A DNA stretch of 64,000 nt from JAWPMT01 sp965242775 (GCA_965242775.1 CBDETI010000014.1:62001-126000), one strand, 5' to 3'. Positions 36,478 to 47,700 are shown, numbered from the stretch's first letter. The notes: generated by a model not told the origin, from the letters alone. Translations and numbers: made by a program.

Positions 36478-37818
36478 ATGTTTAATCATCGAATAAGCAC
36501 TTTTCAACCCAGTTCGATAGTGCAAAGAGCCCTACATAGTTTTGTAATATTCTGTGTTTGTATTTTTTCTTTTCAATGTTCTTCTGTCAAAAAGCTGGCG
36601 ATAGAGCGGGACTTAACCCGAATCATCAATCAATCTGACATCTTTCAAAGCGAGTTGATAGGCCTCTCGATTTATGATACATATAATGAAAGGTTCATTA
36701 TTAACATAAATGAGGACAAATACTTAACTCCTGCATCCAACACCAAATCTTTCACACTGTTCGCCTCCGCCGGGTACCTGCAAGATTCAATACCCACTTT
36801 CGCATATAGTGTTCGTAACGACAGTCTCATCATACGGCCGCTCGGCGACCCAACCTTCCTTCACTCCGATTTTGAAGGTCAAAATGCATTTAGTAGTCTC
36901 AAGGCGCTTTCGCAAGGCACGGTCTATCTCTCTTATCCTGAAACCTCACTACCAGCATATGGACCGGGTTGGGCATGGGATGACTTTTCATATGAATTTC
37001 AAGCCGAGAGAAGCCAATTTCCAATTTATGGCAATGTAGTTAATGCCACCATCACTAACGGTGAGCCGGAGATTGTGCCTTCCTTTTTTGAAGATTTTGT
37101 AGACTTCAATGACACACAACCCACGGGAAGGGTACGAGCCGAAAACATTTTTAACATCAACGCTTCTCCAAAAGAAGGGGACACACTAAGCTGGAAAATC
37201 CCATTTCGCACCTCCAGAGAGTTGAACCACCAGCTTTTGGCGGACACGCTTGGTAAAACAGTGAAACAAATAGATACTAACTACTACCTGGAGGATACTA
37301 TCTATAATGGTCGGGCACTACCTCTTTATGCGACCATGATGCTCCGGAGCGATAATTTTTTGGCAGAACAAATGCTCTATATGGGTGCCGCAGGGAATGG
37401 CCACCCCTCAATCGCCAAGTATGTCGAAGAACTAGGCGAAAGGCGTTTGGTGTTCCTGCCAGACCCATTGATCTGGGTAGATGGATCCGGCCTGAGTCGA
37501 TACAATATGGTGACGCCACGGAACCAAGTCGCGCTGCTAAGCAGGTTTTTGAAAACAATGGACTGGGGAACGATTCAATTAATTTTCCCCAATGGGGGTG
37601 TCAGCGGCACGATCAAAAACTGGTATGCCGGAGAACAGCCATATGTTTTCGCAAAAACTGGTACGCTCCGGCATAATCACTGCTTGAGTGGCTTTCTAAA
37701 GACCAGGTCTGGCAAATTGTTGATCTTCAGTTTCATGAACAATCACTTTACCAGACCGGTGACAGAAGTAAAATTGGAAATGCAGCAGATACTGGAAAAA
37801 ATCAGGGACGCTTATTAA
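36478..37818 (+). CDS. dacB: D-alanyl-D-alanine carboxypeptidase/endopeptidase, PBP4 (S13) family
   Basis: Serine peptidase acting on peptidoglycan stem peptides. All three penicillin-binding motifs are present: SNTK (Ser87-Lys90) in LTPASNTKSFTL, SDN in MLRSDNFLAEQML, and KTG in FAKTGTLRHNHCLSGF. The N-terminus is hydrophobic (residues 18-33) and ends in FSFQCSS; it is a signal sequence, but the lipobox is weak. At 446 aa it is somewhat short for the family, which carries an inserted domain between the first two motifs; the spacing here allows such an insert. The 3' end overlaps the convergent tolC-like gene by 4 bp. Confidence 0.92.
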   Translation: MFNHRISTFQPSSIVQRALHSFVIFCVCIFSFQCSSVKKLAIERDLTRIINQSDIFQSELIGLSIYDTYNERFIININEDKYLTPASNTKSFTLFASAGYLQDSIPTFAYSVRNDSLIIRPLGDPTFLHSDFEGQNAFSSLKALSQGTVYLSYPETSLPAYGPGWAWDDFSYEFQAERSQFPIYGNVVNATITNGEPEIVPSFFEDFVDFNDTQPTGRVRAENIFNINASPKEGDTLSWKIPFRTSRELNHQLLADTLGKTVKQIDTNYYLEDTIYNGRALPLYATMMLRSDNFLAEQMLYMGAAGNGHPSIAKYVEELGERRLVFLPDPLIWVDGSGLSRYNMVTPRNQVALLSRFLKTMDWGTIQLIFPNGGVSGTIKNWYAGEQPYVFAKTGTLRHNHCLSGFLKTRSGKLLIFSFMNNHFTRPVTEVKLEMQQILEKIRDAY

Positions 37819-39170
37819 TTCTCATATTTTTGGATCAGCCCTCCTGTCAGCCTCATCAATGTTACCTGCGAATCGAGCAAATCGTAGATAGATTGCAGCC
37901 TGATCGTTGCAGCAGCTAAATTGTTGTTCTGTACCGTGCGATAGTCAAATGAATTGATGGATCCATTGCGAAACCGCTCTTCCGATATTTGTAAGTTCTG
38001 AACAGAGGCCTGATACCTTCGGTCATTGATGTCAAACAATTGTTTCCTTACCCGGTATTGGTCCAGGGCCTGTACCAAATCTCTGCGAATGGAAGCCTTT
38101 AGCCGATCAGTTTGAATATTTGCTATATCCTCGCGAATAATCGCCTCCCGAATCGCTCTGTTGACCCGTCCACCCTGGAACAAGTTCCACGAGATCGTAA
38201 AATTGACTCCATAATTGAAATTCTCATTGTTTCCTGCATCGATCACCGCACCCGTCTCTTGATCGGTACGAAATTGCAGCGGCCAATCACTTATATCCTG
38301 CCTGTTTCTGGTCCAGGAATAGTTAGCTCCCAAATTGAGCGTTGGATAACGGTCCAACTGACGTAATCGGGTTGTGGATGCCAATACCTGCTGGGTCAGG
38401 TACTGCTTTTTCAAATCGACATTCTGTGATTCAATCTGCTGTGAAAGGTCCTCATACGTAAGTTCATTGTATTCGACCTCCAGATCATCCGTAAAATTGT
38501 ATTGCCTTGCCGGGTTGGGCTCATCCAATAGAAAATTCAGATTGGAAACGGCATTCTGGTAGGTGAGCAGTTGGTTGACGTAATTGACACTATCCGTCAG
38601 GTAGTTCCCCTCCTCGAGCAACAGATCGGTAGTTACGGCTGTTCCCACCTCGGTCCTGGCTTGCAGCAAGTTATATTTATCCCGGCTCAGTTCGAGCTGT
38701 TTTTCAAACTCCTGAAGGCGTCTGAATTGCAGCACAGCGCCATAGTAGCCAAGCACAATAGCCTGAATGGTATTGGCAACCACAATATCCGCATTCCCTT
38801 CTGATTCTGCTTGCATTTGCTCAAGCTGCCGCTTTCCTACCGTAATATTGGCAACACTCAGCAGATTCCAATCGACGTTCACTCCCGGCTGTATTTGGGT
38901 GGTGTTGGTCTTGGCCAGGATAGCAAATGGACTCAGGGCCTCTCTATTGTCGAAAGTATTTCTGCTCCCCTGCAGACTAGCGGACAAAGTAGGAAACAAA
39001 CCACCCCAATTATTATTCATTTGGGCGATCTCGACATTGCGACGTTCTACTTGTATATCAAAATTCCTTTCCAGACCTACAAGCACCGCATCATTGAGCG
39101 ATAGGTCGTTTTGTGCCATGGTCGGCAATACCAACAGGGCACAATAAGCTATTATGAATATTCTTTTCAT
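37815..39170 (-). CDS. TolC family outer-membrane efflux protein
   Basis: The start at 39170 gives a signal peptide (MKRIFIIAYCALLVLPTMAQ); a longer frame from 39290 would overlap the pump gene and mask it. The mature 430 residues contain two TolC-type halves of long coiled-coil helices and strands (LSLNDAVLVGLERNFDIQVERRNVEIA; later a segment with NFTISWNLFQGGRVN and RRDLVQALDQYRVRK). It should form the outer-membrane duct of the tripartite pump encoded directly upstream (26-bp gap). Substrate unknown. Confidence 0.93.
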   Translation of the reverse strand: MKRIFIIAYCALLVLPTMAQNDLSLNDAVLVGLERNFDIQVERRNVEIAQMNNNWGGLFPTLSASLQGSRNTFDNREALSPFAILAKTNTTQIQPGVNVDWNLLSVANITVGKRQLEQMQAESEGNADIVVANTIQAIVLGYYGAVLQFRRLQEFEKQLELSRDKYNLLQARTEVGTAVTTDLLLEEGNYLTDSVNYVNQLLTYQNAVSNLNFLLDEPNPARQYNFTDDLEVEYNELTYEDLSQQIESQNVDLKKQYLTQQVLASTTRLRQLDRYPTLNLGANYSWTRNRQDISDWPLQFRTDQETGAVIDAGNNENFNYGVNFTISWNLFQGGRVNRAIREAIIREDIANIQTDRLKASIRRDLVQALDQYRVRKQLFDINDRRYQASVQNLQISEERFRNGSINSFDYRTVQNNNLAAATIRLQSIYDLLDSQVTLMRLTGGLIQKYEN

Positions 39171-39196
39171 GTTGATGTCGGAAAATGGTTGTTGAA

Positions 39197-42100
39197 TTAA
39201 GCGGACTCTTTGTATTCCTCGAGGCGCTTCATATCCATTAGCACGCGTTCCACGTCTTCCCGTGCTGGCTTTTTGCCTGTCCAAAGCCACTTGAAAGTCC
39301 TGAGGATATCATTCATAATCAGAATGAACACCGGGAAAAACAGGAGGATAAGGAATGTCCCAAAAAGCACGCCATAGGCTACCGAAATAGCCATTGGAAT
39401 CAGAAACTGAGCTTGAAAACTCGTTTCCTTGATCAATGGAAACAATCCTGCCACGGTGGTAAGAGAAGTCAACATGATAGCTCTGAATCTTGCGATTCCA
39501 GCTTCATATGCCGCTTGATATACGCTTAATCCGTCATCCTTCACCAGCGAGTTAAACTTAGCCAGGAACACCACCGCATCATTAATAATTACCCCGGACA
39601 GAGCAAACATCCCCCAGGCGGATAATATGGAGACAGGAAAATCACCATCCGGATTGATCCAGGACTCGATACCGTGTCCAAGCATGGCACAAAACCACCC
39701 TAAAGGCACCATCATCAAAATCAAAAGCGCCTGGTAAAATGACCTGAAAGTAATCATGAGAATGAACAGAATGACAATGAAAGCTGCCCCAAAGTACAGA
39801 CCTATCTCACGGCCTGCGCGGGCACTCTCCTCCGACTGCCCACCATAGTCGATTTTAACTGAAGGGAACTCGGCCCGAAGTTTCGGAATAATATTATCCT
39901 GTACATTTTTGATAACAGGGGGCACTTCCCCAAAGGGGTCAACCATCTCCGCTTCTACCGTTACCGCCCGGCTAGTGTTGAAGTGTCGTAGACCTGCAAT
40001 TCCTCGTTCCACCTTATAATCCGCCAATTGTGAGATTGGAAACTGCTGACCGCTGGTGGTTTTTATTTTCACATCTTCCAACTGTCCAACGCTAGTCCTT
40101 CCCGAGTTAGGATATCTGACCCAGACGCGCAATTCATCATTGCCTTTCATGAAGCGCTGCACTTCCTCGCCAAAAAACCCTTGACGAATTTGACGAGTGA
40201 TAGCATTATGATCGAGTCCAAGAAAATATGCCTCAGGACGAAGGTCAAACAGCATTTCCCTTCTACCAATGGCTACATTATCCTCCACTTCTTTCAGCTC
40301 CGATACTTGCTGCAATTCTTTCTTAAGGAAATCTGTAGCATCACGAAGCTCCTGGTAGTTTTTCCCCATGAGACGAACTGACACGGGTTTCCCGAATCGA
40401 TTGCCTCCGCCAACATTAAATTTCTCGGCGCCCTGTACCGGTCCGATCTCCTCTTGCACACGCTCTATCAAGTCAAACTGATTGATTCCAAAGTCATCTA
40501 ACTCACCGTACAAGACAAAAATCGAACCCACATGAGAGCCAGACTCCCCTGCCCCAAAACCCACATTGGTGAAGGTATAATCGATGATATCGGTCCCAGT
40601 TTCCAACTCCTCTTTCAAAGCGTTGTTGGTTTTCCAAATAGCTTCTTCAAACTCCCGAAGGTATCTCTCCACCTTATCCTCTCGCTCACCGGGTTTGAAG
40701 GCGATGTTTACAACAAATTGATTGAAGGGTATCTGAGGAAAAAATGTAGCCTTAATCTGGCCACCACCAAGCAGTCCACCTATGATCACAACAAAACCAA
40801 TAACCGCTGCTACCGATACTGTCCTATACCGCATCGTGAAAGCCAAAGCACGGCCATATATTTTGTGTCTCATGTAGTCGATCACATCACTAAGTGCCTT
40901 TCGGATTTTGTAGCTTCGAGTATCTTCTTTTTTGACTTGCAAAACGCGTTTGCTAGCCAGGTGAGCTGGAAGCACGAAAAATGCCTCGAGCAAAGAGAAT
41001 CCCAAACTGAATATCACTACAAAAGCCATATCTTTCAAGAACTCAAAACCTCCCGTCAACAACAGCAAGGGGGTGAAGGCTACAATGGTAGTAGTAACGG
41101 AAGTAATTACCGCTGGCATTACCTCCAAGGTCCCATTTACCGCAGCCTTGATTGGGTTTTTAGTCTTTTCAAAGTGGGTATAGATATTCTCGGCTATCAC
41201 AATGCCGTCATCAACCAGAATTCCGATAACCAGTATCATGCCGAAAAGGGAGATCATATTGATCGTGAGACCCACAAAACTCCCAAGAATGAACATACCC
41301 AGGAATGACGAAGGAATGCCCCAGGCCACCCAGAAAGAAAGCCTTAAACTCAGGAATAATCCCAATGAGACAAGAACCAAAGCAAGTCCGATAATGCCAT
41401 TGTTTGTTAAGAGTTCCAGCCTTTGATTGAGGATCTTCATGAAATCCCAGCTGATGTTTAGCTCCACTGCCGAGTGTTGCTCGTTGAATTCTGTAACGTA
41501 TTCCTTTACTGCATCGGAAATTACCTTCAAGTCTTCGGTCTCTAACTTTCGTACCTCAATAAAGACAGCCTCACGACCGTTCAAGAAAGCTTTAAAAGGC
41601 TGATCCGCAAATTGCTCTGTAACTAGCGCCACATCACGCAAGCGAAGGCTGCTGCCATCAGGATTACTCCTTATTACAATTTCACTGATTTGTTCAGCAT
41701 CCGTCTGCTTAGCTTTTGAACGGATAAGTATCTCCTCTCTCGAAGACTTGATGGACCCTGCCGATATATCCGAATTGTTAAACCTTACCGCATTGGCAAC
41801 ATCATCAAAGCTCAGATTGTAACGTCTTAGTGTCTCTTCTGAAACCTCTATGCTAATTTCGAGCGGAGGAAATCCTGTCACATTTACCTGACTCACTTTG
41901 CCAGTAGCCAATAATCCGTCCTCTACCTCTTCAGCGTAGTACTTCAAAGTTTTCAGGTCTACATCACCGGTAAGACCTATCCACTGAGCAGTAGACATTT
42001 GTCGTTGCTTGAAAATGATAGGTTTTTCAGCACCGGCCGGGAAGGAACTAATGCCATCAACTGCATTTTTTACTTCCGTGTAGATCTCGTCGATATCGAA

Positions 42101-42397
42101 ATTGTCAACGATCTCAATCGAGATATTCATTGAGTTCTCAGATGATGTAGAGGTGATCTCTTCTATACCGGCAATGGCTTTCAGCGACTCCTCGATTTTC
42201 AAGGTAACACCCTCCTCCATCTCCTCCGGAGATGCTCCGGGGTATGCAACCGTGACATTGATAAAACTATCAGGTCTTGTTGGGAAGAATGACTTGTTCG
42301 TACTTACCAGCGCCAATATGCCACCCAACAAGGTAATCGCGATGACAATATTGGCGAGTATTGGATATTTAACAAAATGTTCAATTACTCCTCTCAT
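39197..42397 (-). CDS. RND efflux pump inner-membrane subunit (AcrB-like)
   Basis: 1066 residues with the 12-helix RND plan: helix 1 at ~14-31, a periplasmic domain with FINVTVAYPGASPEEMEEGVTLKIEESL, helices 2-6 with GMILVIGILVDDGIVIAENI (the proton-relay Asp pair), a second periplasmic domain, and helices 8-12 ending in SVAYGVLFGTFLILLFFPVF. It most resembles the multidrug/HAE or divalent-organic branch rather than heavy-metal CusA, as no methionine metal relay is seen. Starts 3 bp after the adaptor stop, so it is co-translated. Proton-driven export across both membranes. Confidence 0.95.
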   Translation of the reverse strand: MRGVIEHFVKYPILANIVIAITLLGGILALVSTNKSFFPTRPDSFINVTVAYPGASPEEMEEGVTLKIEESLKAIAGIEEITSTSSENSMNISIEIVDNFDIDEIYTEVKNAVDGISSFPAGAEKPIIFKQRQMSTAQWIGLTGDVDLKTLKYYAEEVEDGLLATGKVSQVNVTGFPPLEISIEVSEETLRRYNLSFDDVANAVRFNNSDISAGSIKSSREEILIRSKAKQTDAEQISEIVIRSNPDGSSLRLRDVALVTEQFADQPFKAFLNGREAVFIEVRKLETEDLKVISDAVKEYVTEFNEQHSAVELNISWDFMKILNQRLELLTNNGIIGLALVLVSLGLFLSLRLSFWVAWGIPSSFLGMFILGSFVGLTINMISLFGMILVIGILVDDGIVIAENIYTHFEKTKNPIKAAVNGTLEVMPAVITSVTTTIVAFTPLLLLTGGFEFLKDMAFVVIFSLGFSLLEAFFVLPAHLASKRVLQVKKEDTRSYKIRKALSDVIDYMRHKIYGRALAFTMRYRTVSVAAVIGFVVIIGGLLGGGQIKATFFPQIPFNQFVVNIAFKPGEREDKVERYLREFEEAIWKTNNALKEELETGTDIIDYTFTNVGFGAGESGSHVGSIFVLYGELDDFGINQFDLIERVQEEIGPVQGAEKFNVGGGNRFGKPVSVRLMGKNYQELRDATDFLKKELQQVSELKEVEDNVAIGRREMLFDLRPEAYFLGLDHNAITRQIRQGFFGEEVQRFMKGNDELRVWVRYPNSGRTSVGQLEDVKIKTTSGQQFPISQLADYKVERGIAGLRHFNTSRAVTVEAEMVDPFGEVPPVIKNVQDNIIPKLRAEFPSVKIDYGGQSEESARAGREIGLYFGAAFIVILFILMITFRSFYQALLILMMVPLGWFCAMLGHGIESWINPDGDFPVSILSAWGMFALSGVIINDAVVFLAKFNSLVKDDGLSVYQAAYEAGIARFRAIMLTSLTTVAGLFPLIKETSFQAQFLIPMAISVAYGVLFGTFLILLFFPVFILIMNDILRTFKWLWTGKKPAREDVERVLMDMKRLEEYKESA

Positions 42398-42400
42398 GAC

Positions 42401-43600
42401 TTACTCATTTGAAGGGTTAGCAACTGCTTTCGCCAGATCACGCTCGGTATTACGCTTATTCTCTAAGTCAATATCCTTGTCTTCCAGCTTGAAAGCTTTC
42501 ATATTATTATGCGCATTGATCAACGGCTCCACTACCAAATCGCTGCCTGCGGCTAAACCACTGAAAATGGCAGACTCTTTCTGCAGTCTCATCACGTTGA
42601 TTTCTTTCTTCTTTAACAGGGTGTCTTCCAGAACAAATACCTCATTGCCGTTATAAATAGCGCTTCTGGGCATTATCATACCATCTTTAATAATTCTTGC
42701 TGGTATGGCAGCCTGCAGGAACTGACCATCGTAAATCTTTTGATTGCTCTGCTCGATAGCTATGAAAACATCAACAGATTGCGTGTTTTGATTAACAAAA
42801 TCGCTTATACGAAGGACCTGACCTCTCCAATATTGTTGAGTCTCGTCACTATAGATTTTGGCATCGCTGCCCTGCTGGATCCAAGGAATATCTTTCGTTT
42901 CAACACTCACCTGAAGTTCGTGCAGGCCGGAGCGAATGATCCTTCCAATCTTCGTCCCGGGATTTACAAATGCTCCTGTTTCCATGGTCACCTCCGCAAT
43001 GCTGCCATTGAAAGGCGCGTAATACCTATGTTTTTTCAGTCGTACCTCCGCCCCTTTAATGGTATAGTAGGTCGAATAGATTCCTTTGGTGGCTAGGAAA
43101 GTCTTTTCTTTTTCAGACTCGACCTTTGGCAACTCCGGAAAATCCTTGTCAATATTGAGCGACGAAAAATATTCCTGCCACGCATTGTAGTTGTCGTTAA
43201 AATCGATCTTCAGATCAGGTAGTACCGCTGCCAAATCCCGTAAGAAGTTACTCTTCTGCGCCTTGAGATTAAGCTCAGCTTCATTGTCGTCAATGTAAAA
43301 GAGCAAAGTTCCCTTGCGAAAGTTTTGGCCTTCTTTTAACCGAATATTGCCTTCATACATGCGCCCTCCTACCTCAGACAACAGATCGAGTGATTGCGCT
43401 GTTTTAACGCGGCCATACGCAACCACATCTGTTTGGATATCTTCATATTTCACGTCGGTGGTTCGAACATATTTTTTTATCTCCACCGCTTTCTTTTCCT
43501 CTGGAGATTCTTTCAAGCTCGCCAGGTAAGAGCTGAGTCCGAAAGACCCGAACAGTACGCCCAGCGTGGCTCCAAGGATAATAAATTGTCTTTTCTTCAT
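42401..43600 (-). CDS. RND efflux periplasmic adaptor (HlyD/MFP family)
   Basis: 399-residue membrane fusion protein. A single N-terminal anchor (residues ~6-27) is followed by a barrel-sandwich start (DVVAYGRVKTAQSLDLLSEVGGRMYEGNIRLKEGQNFRKGTLLFYID), a helical hairpin with unusual length (~105-170), the second lipoyl half (YYAPFNGSIAEVTMETGAFVNPGTKIGRII) and a beta-barrel domain. It bridges the RND pump and TolC protein encoded downstream. First gene of the operon; three LytTR-like sites lie 110-150 bp upstream. Confidence 0.95.
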   Translation of the reverse strand: MKKRQFIILGATLGVLFGSFGLSSYLASLKESPEEKKAVEIKKYVRTTDVKYEDIQTDVVAYGRVKTAQSLDLLSEVGGRMYEGNIRLKEGQNFRKGTLLFYIDDNEAELNLKAQKSNFLRDLAAVLPDLKIDFNDNYNAWQEYFSSLNIDKDFPELPKVESEKEKTFLATKGIYSTYYTIKGAEVRLKKHRYYAPFNGSIAEVTMETGAFVNPGTKIGRIIRSGLHELQVSVETKDIPWIQQGSDAKIYSDETQQYWRGQVLRISDFVNQNTQSVDVFIAIEQSNQKIYDGQFLQAAIPARIIKDGMIMPRSAIYNGNEVFVLEDTLLKKKEINVMRLQKESAIFSGLAAGSDLVVEPLINAHNNMKAFKLEDKDIDLENKRNTERDLAKAVANPSNE

Positions 43601-43710
43601 TTCGAGTAGTAGTTAGGACCTAAAAAATAGGGATGGTTGTTTCCCCCTTACTGACTGGTTTTTCAAAGAATTTGTTACACCGATAAGGGTTTTCTTGATG
43701 AGCGGAAAAC

Positions 43711-43750
43711 ACCAACTGTGACGAGCTGTAGGCTATCGGCGACGAACTGT
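43711..43750 (-). promoter_or_regulatory. Three LytTR-like 9-bp repeats upstream of efflux operon
   Basis: On the minus strand ACAGTTCGT (43742-43750), ACAGCTCGT (43721-43729) and ACAGTTGGT (43711-43719) occur in one orientation. The first and third fit the LytTR consensus [TA][AC][CA]GTTN[AG][TG] fully, the second with one change. The first two are separated by exactly 12 bp, the spacing known for LytTR regulators. They lie in the 277-bp region 43601-43877, which holds no gene that I can support and no other clear signal. Confidence 0.5.
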
Positions 43751-43877
43751 CGATAATCACAACTGAAAAACACAGAGGTATATCCACTACTAATGCTTTT
43801 TTGGACGATAATCATGGTACGAGTTGAAGGCAAGTGGAACGTTAAAAATTGTAATAACTTATTCTCCGATAAGGCCC

Positions 43878-44615
43878 TTACCGAAACCGTACCTCCATTA
43901 TTGCACCCTCAGGTGTGTTGTCATGAATGGCTATCTCCGAATCGCCCATTTTTTCCAGGCATTTTTTTACCACATACAATCCCAAGCCCGTTGCGGTTTC
44001 ACCATCCGTTGGTCTGGTAGAGAGTTTAGAAAATTTCTCAAAGGCAAGCTCTTTTTCCTGGTCCTGGAATCCCAGTCCTTCGTCCGCCACAGTAAATATG
44101 GGAAAGGACTCATGTTGAAGTTTAACTGTCACTTTCGATCCCTTTGGTGAGAACTTAGCGGCATTAGTCAAAAGATTGGTAATAACCAGGTCGAAATAAA
44201 CTTTATCGCTGGTATAAAGCTGACCAGATGCCGAAAGGTCTATCTCGAGGCTGATTTGCTTCTTCTCGAATAATGGGCGGTGGTCTTCTATGATTGACGA
44301 GATAGAATTGGATAAGTCGATTGGTACTGGCACTAATTCACGAGACTCGCTCTCGAACTCCTCCACTTCCATAATTCGGGCGATCATATCACTCAGCTGC
44401 CATCCCGCTCCTACAATCAGTTTAGCAAACTCCTGCAAATCCTCATCTTTCTCAAGATCCTTTTCCAGGAGGTCGGCAAAACCGATGATCCGACTTATTG
44501 GAGATCGCAAATCATGCGAAACAATCCTTATGAATGCCTTTTTCTCGGCCAATAGTTCTGCGATTCTTTGGTCCCTATTGGCCAACGCCTCCTCCAATTG
44601 GTTGATGTCTTTCAA
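43878..44615 (-). CDS. Soluble sensor histidine kinase (HisKA-HATPase)
   Basis: A compact 245-aa kinase with no membrane helix or sensor domain. After a ~25-residue coiled coil comes the H-box IVSHDLRSPISRIIGFADLL (His34 as phosphoacceptor), then ATP-binding boxes: NLLTNAAKFSPKG (N), DEGLGFQDQ (G1), FEKFSKLS (F) and TATGLGLYVVKKCLE (G2). Such short kinases usually receive signals through partner proteins. No ATG occurs between an upstream in-frame stop and the coiled coil, so TTG at 44615 is the likely start. No response regulator is adjacent; the efflux operon follows 277 bp downstream on the same strand. Confidence 0.9.
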   Translation of the reverse strand: MKDINQLEEALANRDQRIAELLAEKKAFIRIVSHDLRSPISRIIGFADLLEKDLEKDEDLQEFAKLIVGAGWQLSDMIARIMEVEEFESESRELVPVPIDLSNSISSIIEDHRPLFEKKQISLEIDLSASGQLYTSDKVYFDLVITNLLTNAAKFSPKGSKVTVKLQHESFPIFTVADEGLGFQDQEKELAFEKFSKLSTRPTDGETATGLGLYVVKKCLEKMGDSEIAIHDNTPEGAIMEVRFR

Positions 44616-44745
44616 GTTTTCGCTCTTGTTCCAGCCGCAATTTATTCACATCGGTAGTTATTGTGCCACTTATCACTAATTACTTATTTACTTCCTCCCC
44701 TAAGCCTATCTTCAAGGCGATATTTCACACGATACATTAACCTAG

Positions 44746-47700
44746 ATGAAAAACGCACGATCAACACTTCTCTTGCTACTCGTCCTCACCTTACTACCCT
44801 GGAATAGTGAGGGCCAAAGGCGTAGCAAAAATCAGCCAAAGGGCACCCAATACCCACTTGAGCTTTACGAAAATCTGCAGTGGCGCAGCATCGGACCTTT
44901 CAGAGGCGGAAGATCTGCCGCTGTTACCGGGGTACCTAATAAACCCAATCTTTATTATGCCGGCATGACTGGTGGAGGCGTTTGGAAAACCACCGATGCA
45001 GGCAACACCTGGGAAAACATCTCAGATGGATTCTTCGGCGGCTCCATGGGCGCGGTGGCAGTAAGCGATTGGGACAACAATGTCATCTACGCTGGTGGCG
45101 GAGAGGTTACCGTCCGAGGCAACGTCTCCTCGGGAGATGGCATGTGGAAATCAGTGGATGCAGGTGTTACCTGGCAGCGCGCTGGTCTTGAAAAGTCGAG
45201 ACATATCCCAAGAATCAAAATTGATCCGAAAAATCCGGATATTGTCTACGCAGCTGTGATGGGCGACCTCTACAAGTCCACCGACATGAGAGGTGTATAT
45301 AAAAGTACAGACGGAGGAAAATCCTGGAGACGTGTACTTTTTGCCAATGCCGACGCGGGAGCAGTAGAGTTAGCCATGGATCCAAATAACTCCAGAATAC
45401 TGTATGCTTCTACCTGGAGAATCCGAAGAACGCCTTATAGCCTTGAAAGTGGTGGACCCGGGTCTGCACTGTGGAAAAGTACTGATGCCGGTGAAACCTG
45501 GAAAAATATTTCCAAAAACTCCGGACTCCCCGGGGGCATCTGGGGTATCTCTGGCGTTACCGTTTCGCCTGTCAACTCCAACCGGGTATGGGCTCTCATC
45601 GAAAACGAAAAGGGCGGTGTTTACAGATCTGATGATGCTGGCAAGACGTGGACACTTACCAACAAAGAGAGAAAATTGCGGCAAAGAGCATGGTATTACA
45701 CTAAAATTTATGCGGATACACAAGATGAAGATCGAGTCTATGTTATGAACGTCCGATATCACAGGTCAAAAGATGGTGGTAAAACTTTCGAAACCTACAA
45801 TGCGCCACATGGTGATCACCATGACCTGTGGATAGCTCCCGAAGATAACCAGCGAATGGTCATTGGTGACGATGGAGGCGCCCAAGTCTCATTTGATGGT
45901 GGAGAAAACTGGACTACTTACCATAACCAACCGACCGCTCAGTTTTATCGAGTGACCACAGATGATGCTTTCCCCTACCGAATCTACGGGGCACAACAGG
46001 ACAATTCAACAGTGAGAATAAATCATCGGACGAATGGATGGTTTATTGGTGAGCGAGATTGGGAACCAACTGCCGGTGGTGAAAGCGCCCATATAGCTAT
46101 TGATCCTGAAGACAATGACATAGTATACGGTGGAAGTTATGATGGATTTCTAACGCGAGTAAACCATAAGACGCAAGAAATTCGCGCCATTAATGTATGG
46201 CCAGATAACCCGATGGGGCATGGCGCTGAGGACATGAAGTATCGATTCCAATGGAACTTCCCGATCTTCTTCTCACCTCATGATCAAAATAAGCTTTACA
46301 CTACCTCCAACCACGTCCACGTAAGCACCGATGAAGGCCAATCCTGGCAAGTCATCAGTCCCGACCTGACCAGAAATGATCCCACTAAACTTGGGTCCTC
46401 GGGAGGTCCAATCACCAAAGACAATACGAGTGTAGAATATTATTGTACGATTTTCGCAGCGGTTGAAAGTCCGCAAGAAGAGGGAGTGATCTGGACTGGT
46501 TCAGACGATGGATTAGTTTACATCACCCGAGACGGTGGTGAAAATTGGACCAATGTTACCCCCGCCGGCATGCCCGAATGGATGATGATCAACAGCGTTG
46601 AAATAGATCCTTTCAATAAGGGCGGCGCCTACATTGCCGGCACAAGATACAAGCTGGGAGATTATACACCCTACCTATACAAAACAGAGGATTATGGTCA
46701 GACATGGAGGAAGATCACCAATGGCATTGGTGCAGAACACTTCACCAGGGTCCTCCGAGCAGATCCAGTTCAGGCAGGTCTCTTGTACGCGGGTACTGAA
46801 AATGGCATGTATGTCTCGTTCGACGATGGCACCTCATGGCAACCCTTGCAAATGAACCTCCCCGTGGTTCCTATCACAGACCTGGCCATTAAGAACAATA
46901 ACCTGATAGCTGCAACACAGGGTCGTAGTTTCTGGCTCATTGATGACCTAACGGTTCTGCATCAGCTTTCTAGCGAAGTAGCCACTAAACGTCATCACCT
47001 GTTCCAGCCTATGGATACCTACCGCCTGGGGGGTGGTGGAGGACGTAAGTCCAAAACGCAAGGCACCAATCACGCCGGAGGAGTACTCGTCCATTTTTTT
47101 GTGAAGGATACTGCCGCTGCGGACACCATTCAGATTTCATTTCAGGAAAACGATGGCGATCTTATCAGGACCTTCTCCACTCATCCTGACAAAGAAGCCG
47201 ATGAAGCGCAACTAGAGGTAAACAAAGGCCTGAATACCATGAACTGGAATATGAGATATCCTGGGGCCAGCACCTTTCCAGGGATGATCCTATGGTGGGC
47301 GACAACAAACGGTCCACAGGCGGTGCCTGGTGATTACCAGGTAATCATGTCTGTAAATGGTGTAGAGCAGCAAGCTAAATTTAAAATTGTGGCAGACCCC
47401 AGGTCCAGTGCCACACAAGCGGATTTAGAAGAACAGTTTGCCTTCCTCAACGAGGTAAAGGAGAAGCTTTCAGAAACTAATGATGCAATTAAAAAAATAA
47501 GAGCCGCGCGAACTCAGATAAATGGCGTAATGTCCAAAATAGAAGATGAGGAAGTGAAAGAAATGGGTAAAACCATTCTTACAGATATGAAAGGCATTGA
47601 GGAAGCGCTTTACCAAACCAAAAACGAGTCCCCGCAGGACCCACTTAACTTCCCAATAAAGCTAAATAACAAATTGGGCCATCTAGCTTCTCTGGAGGGT

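Noticed and set aside
40532..41308. 258-codon plus-strand frame opposite the RND pump gene
   Set aside because: The minus strand encodes an unmistakable RND pump; the plus-strand translation is low-complexity with no domain.
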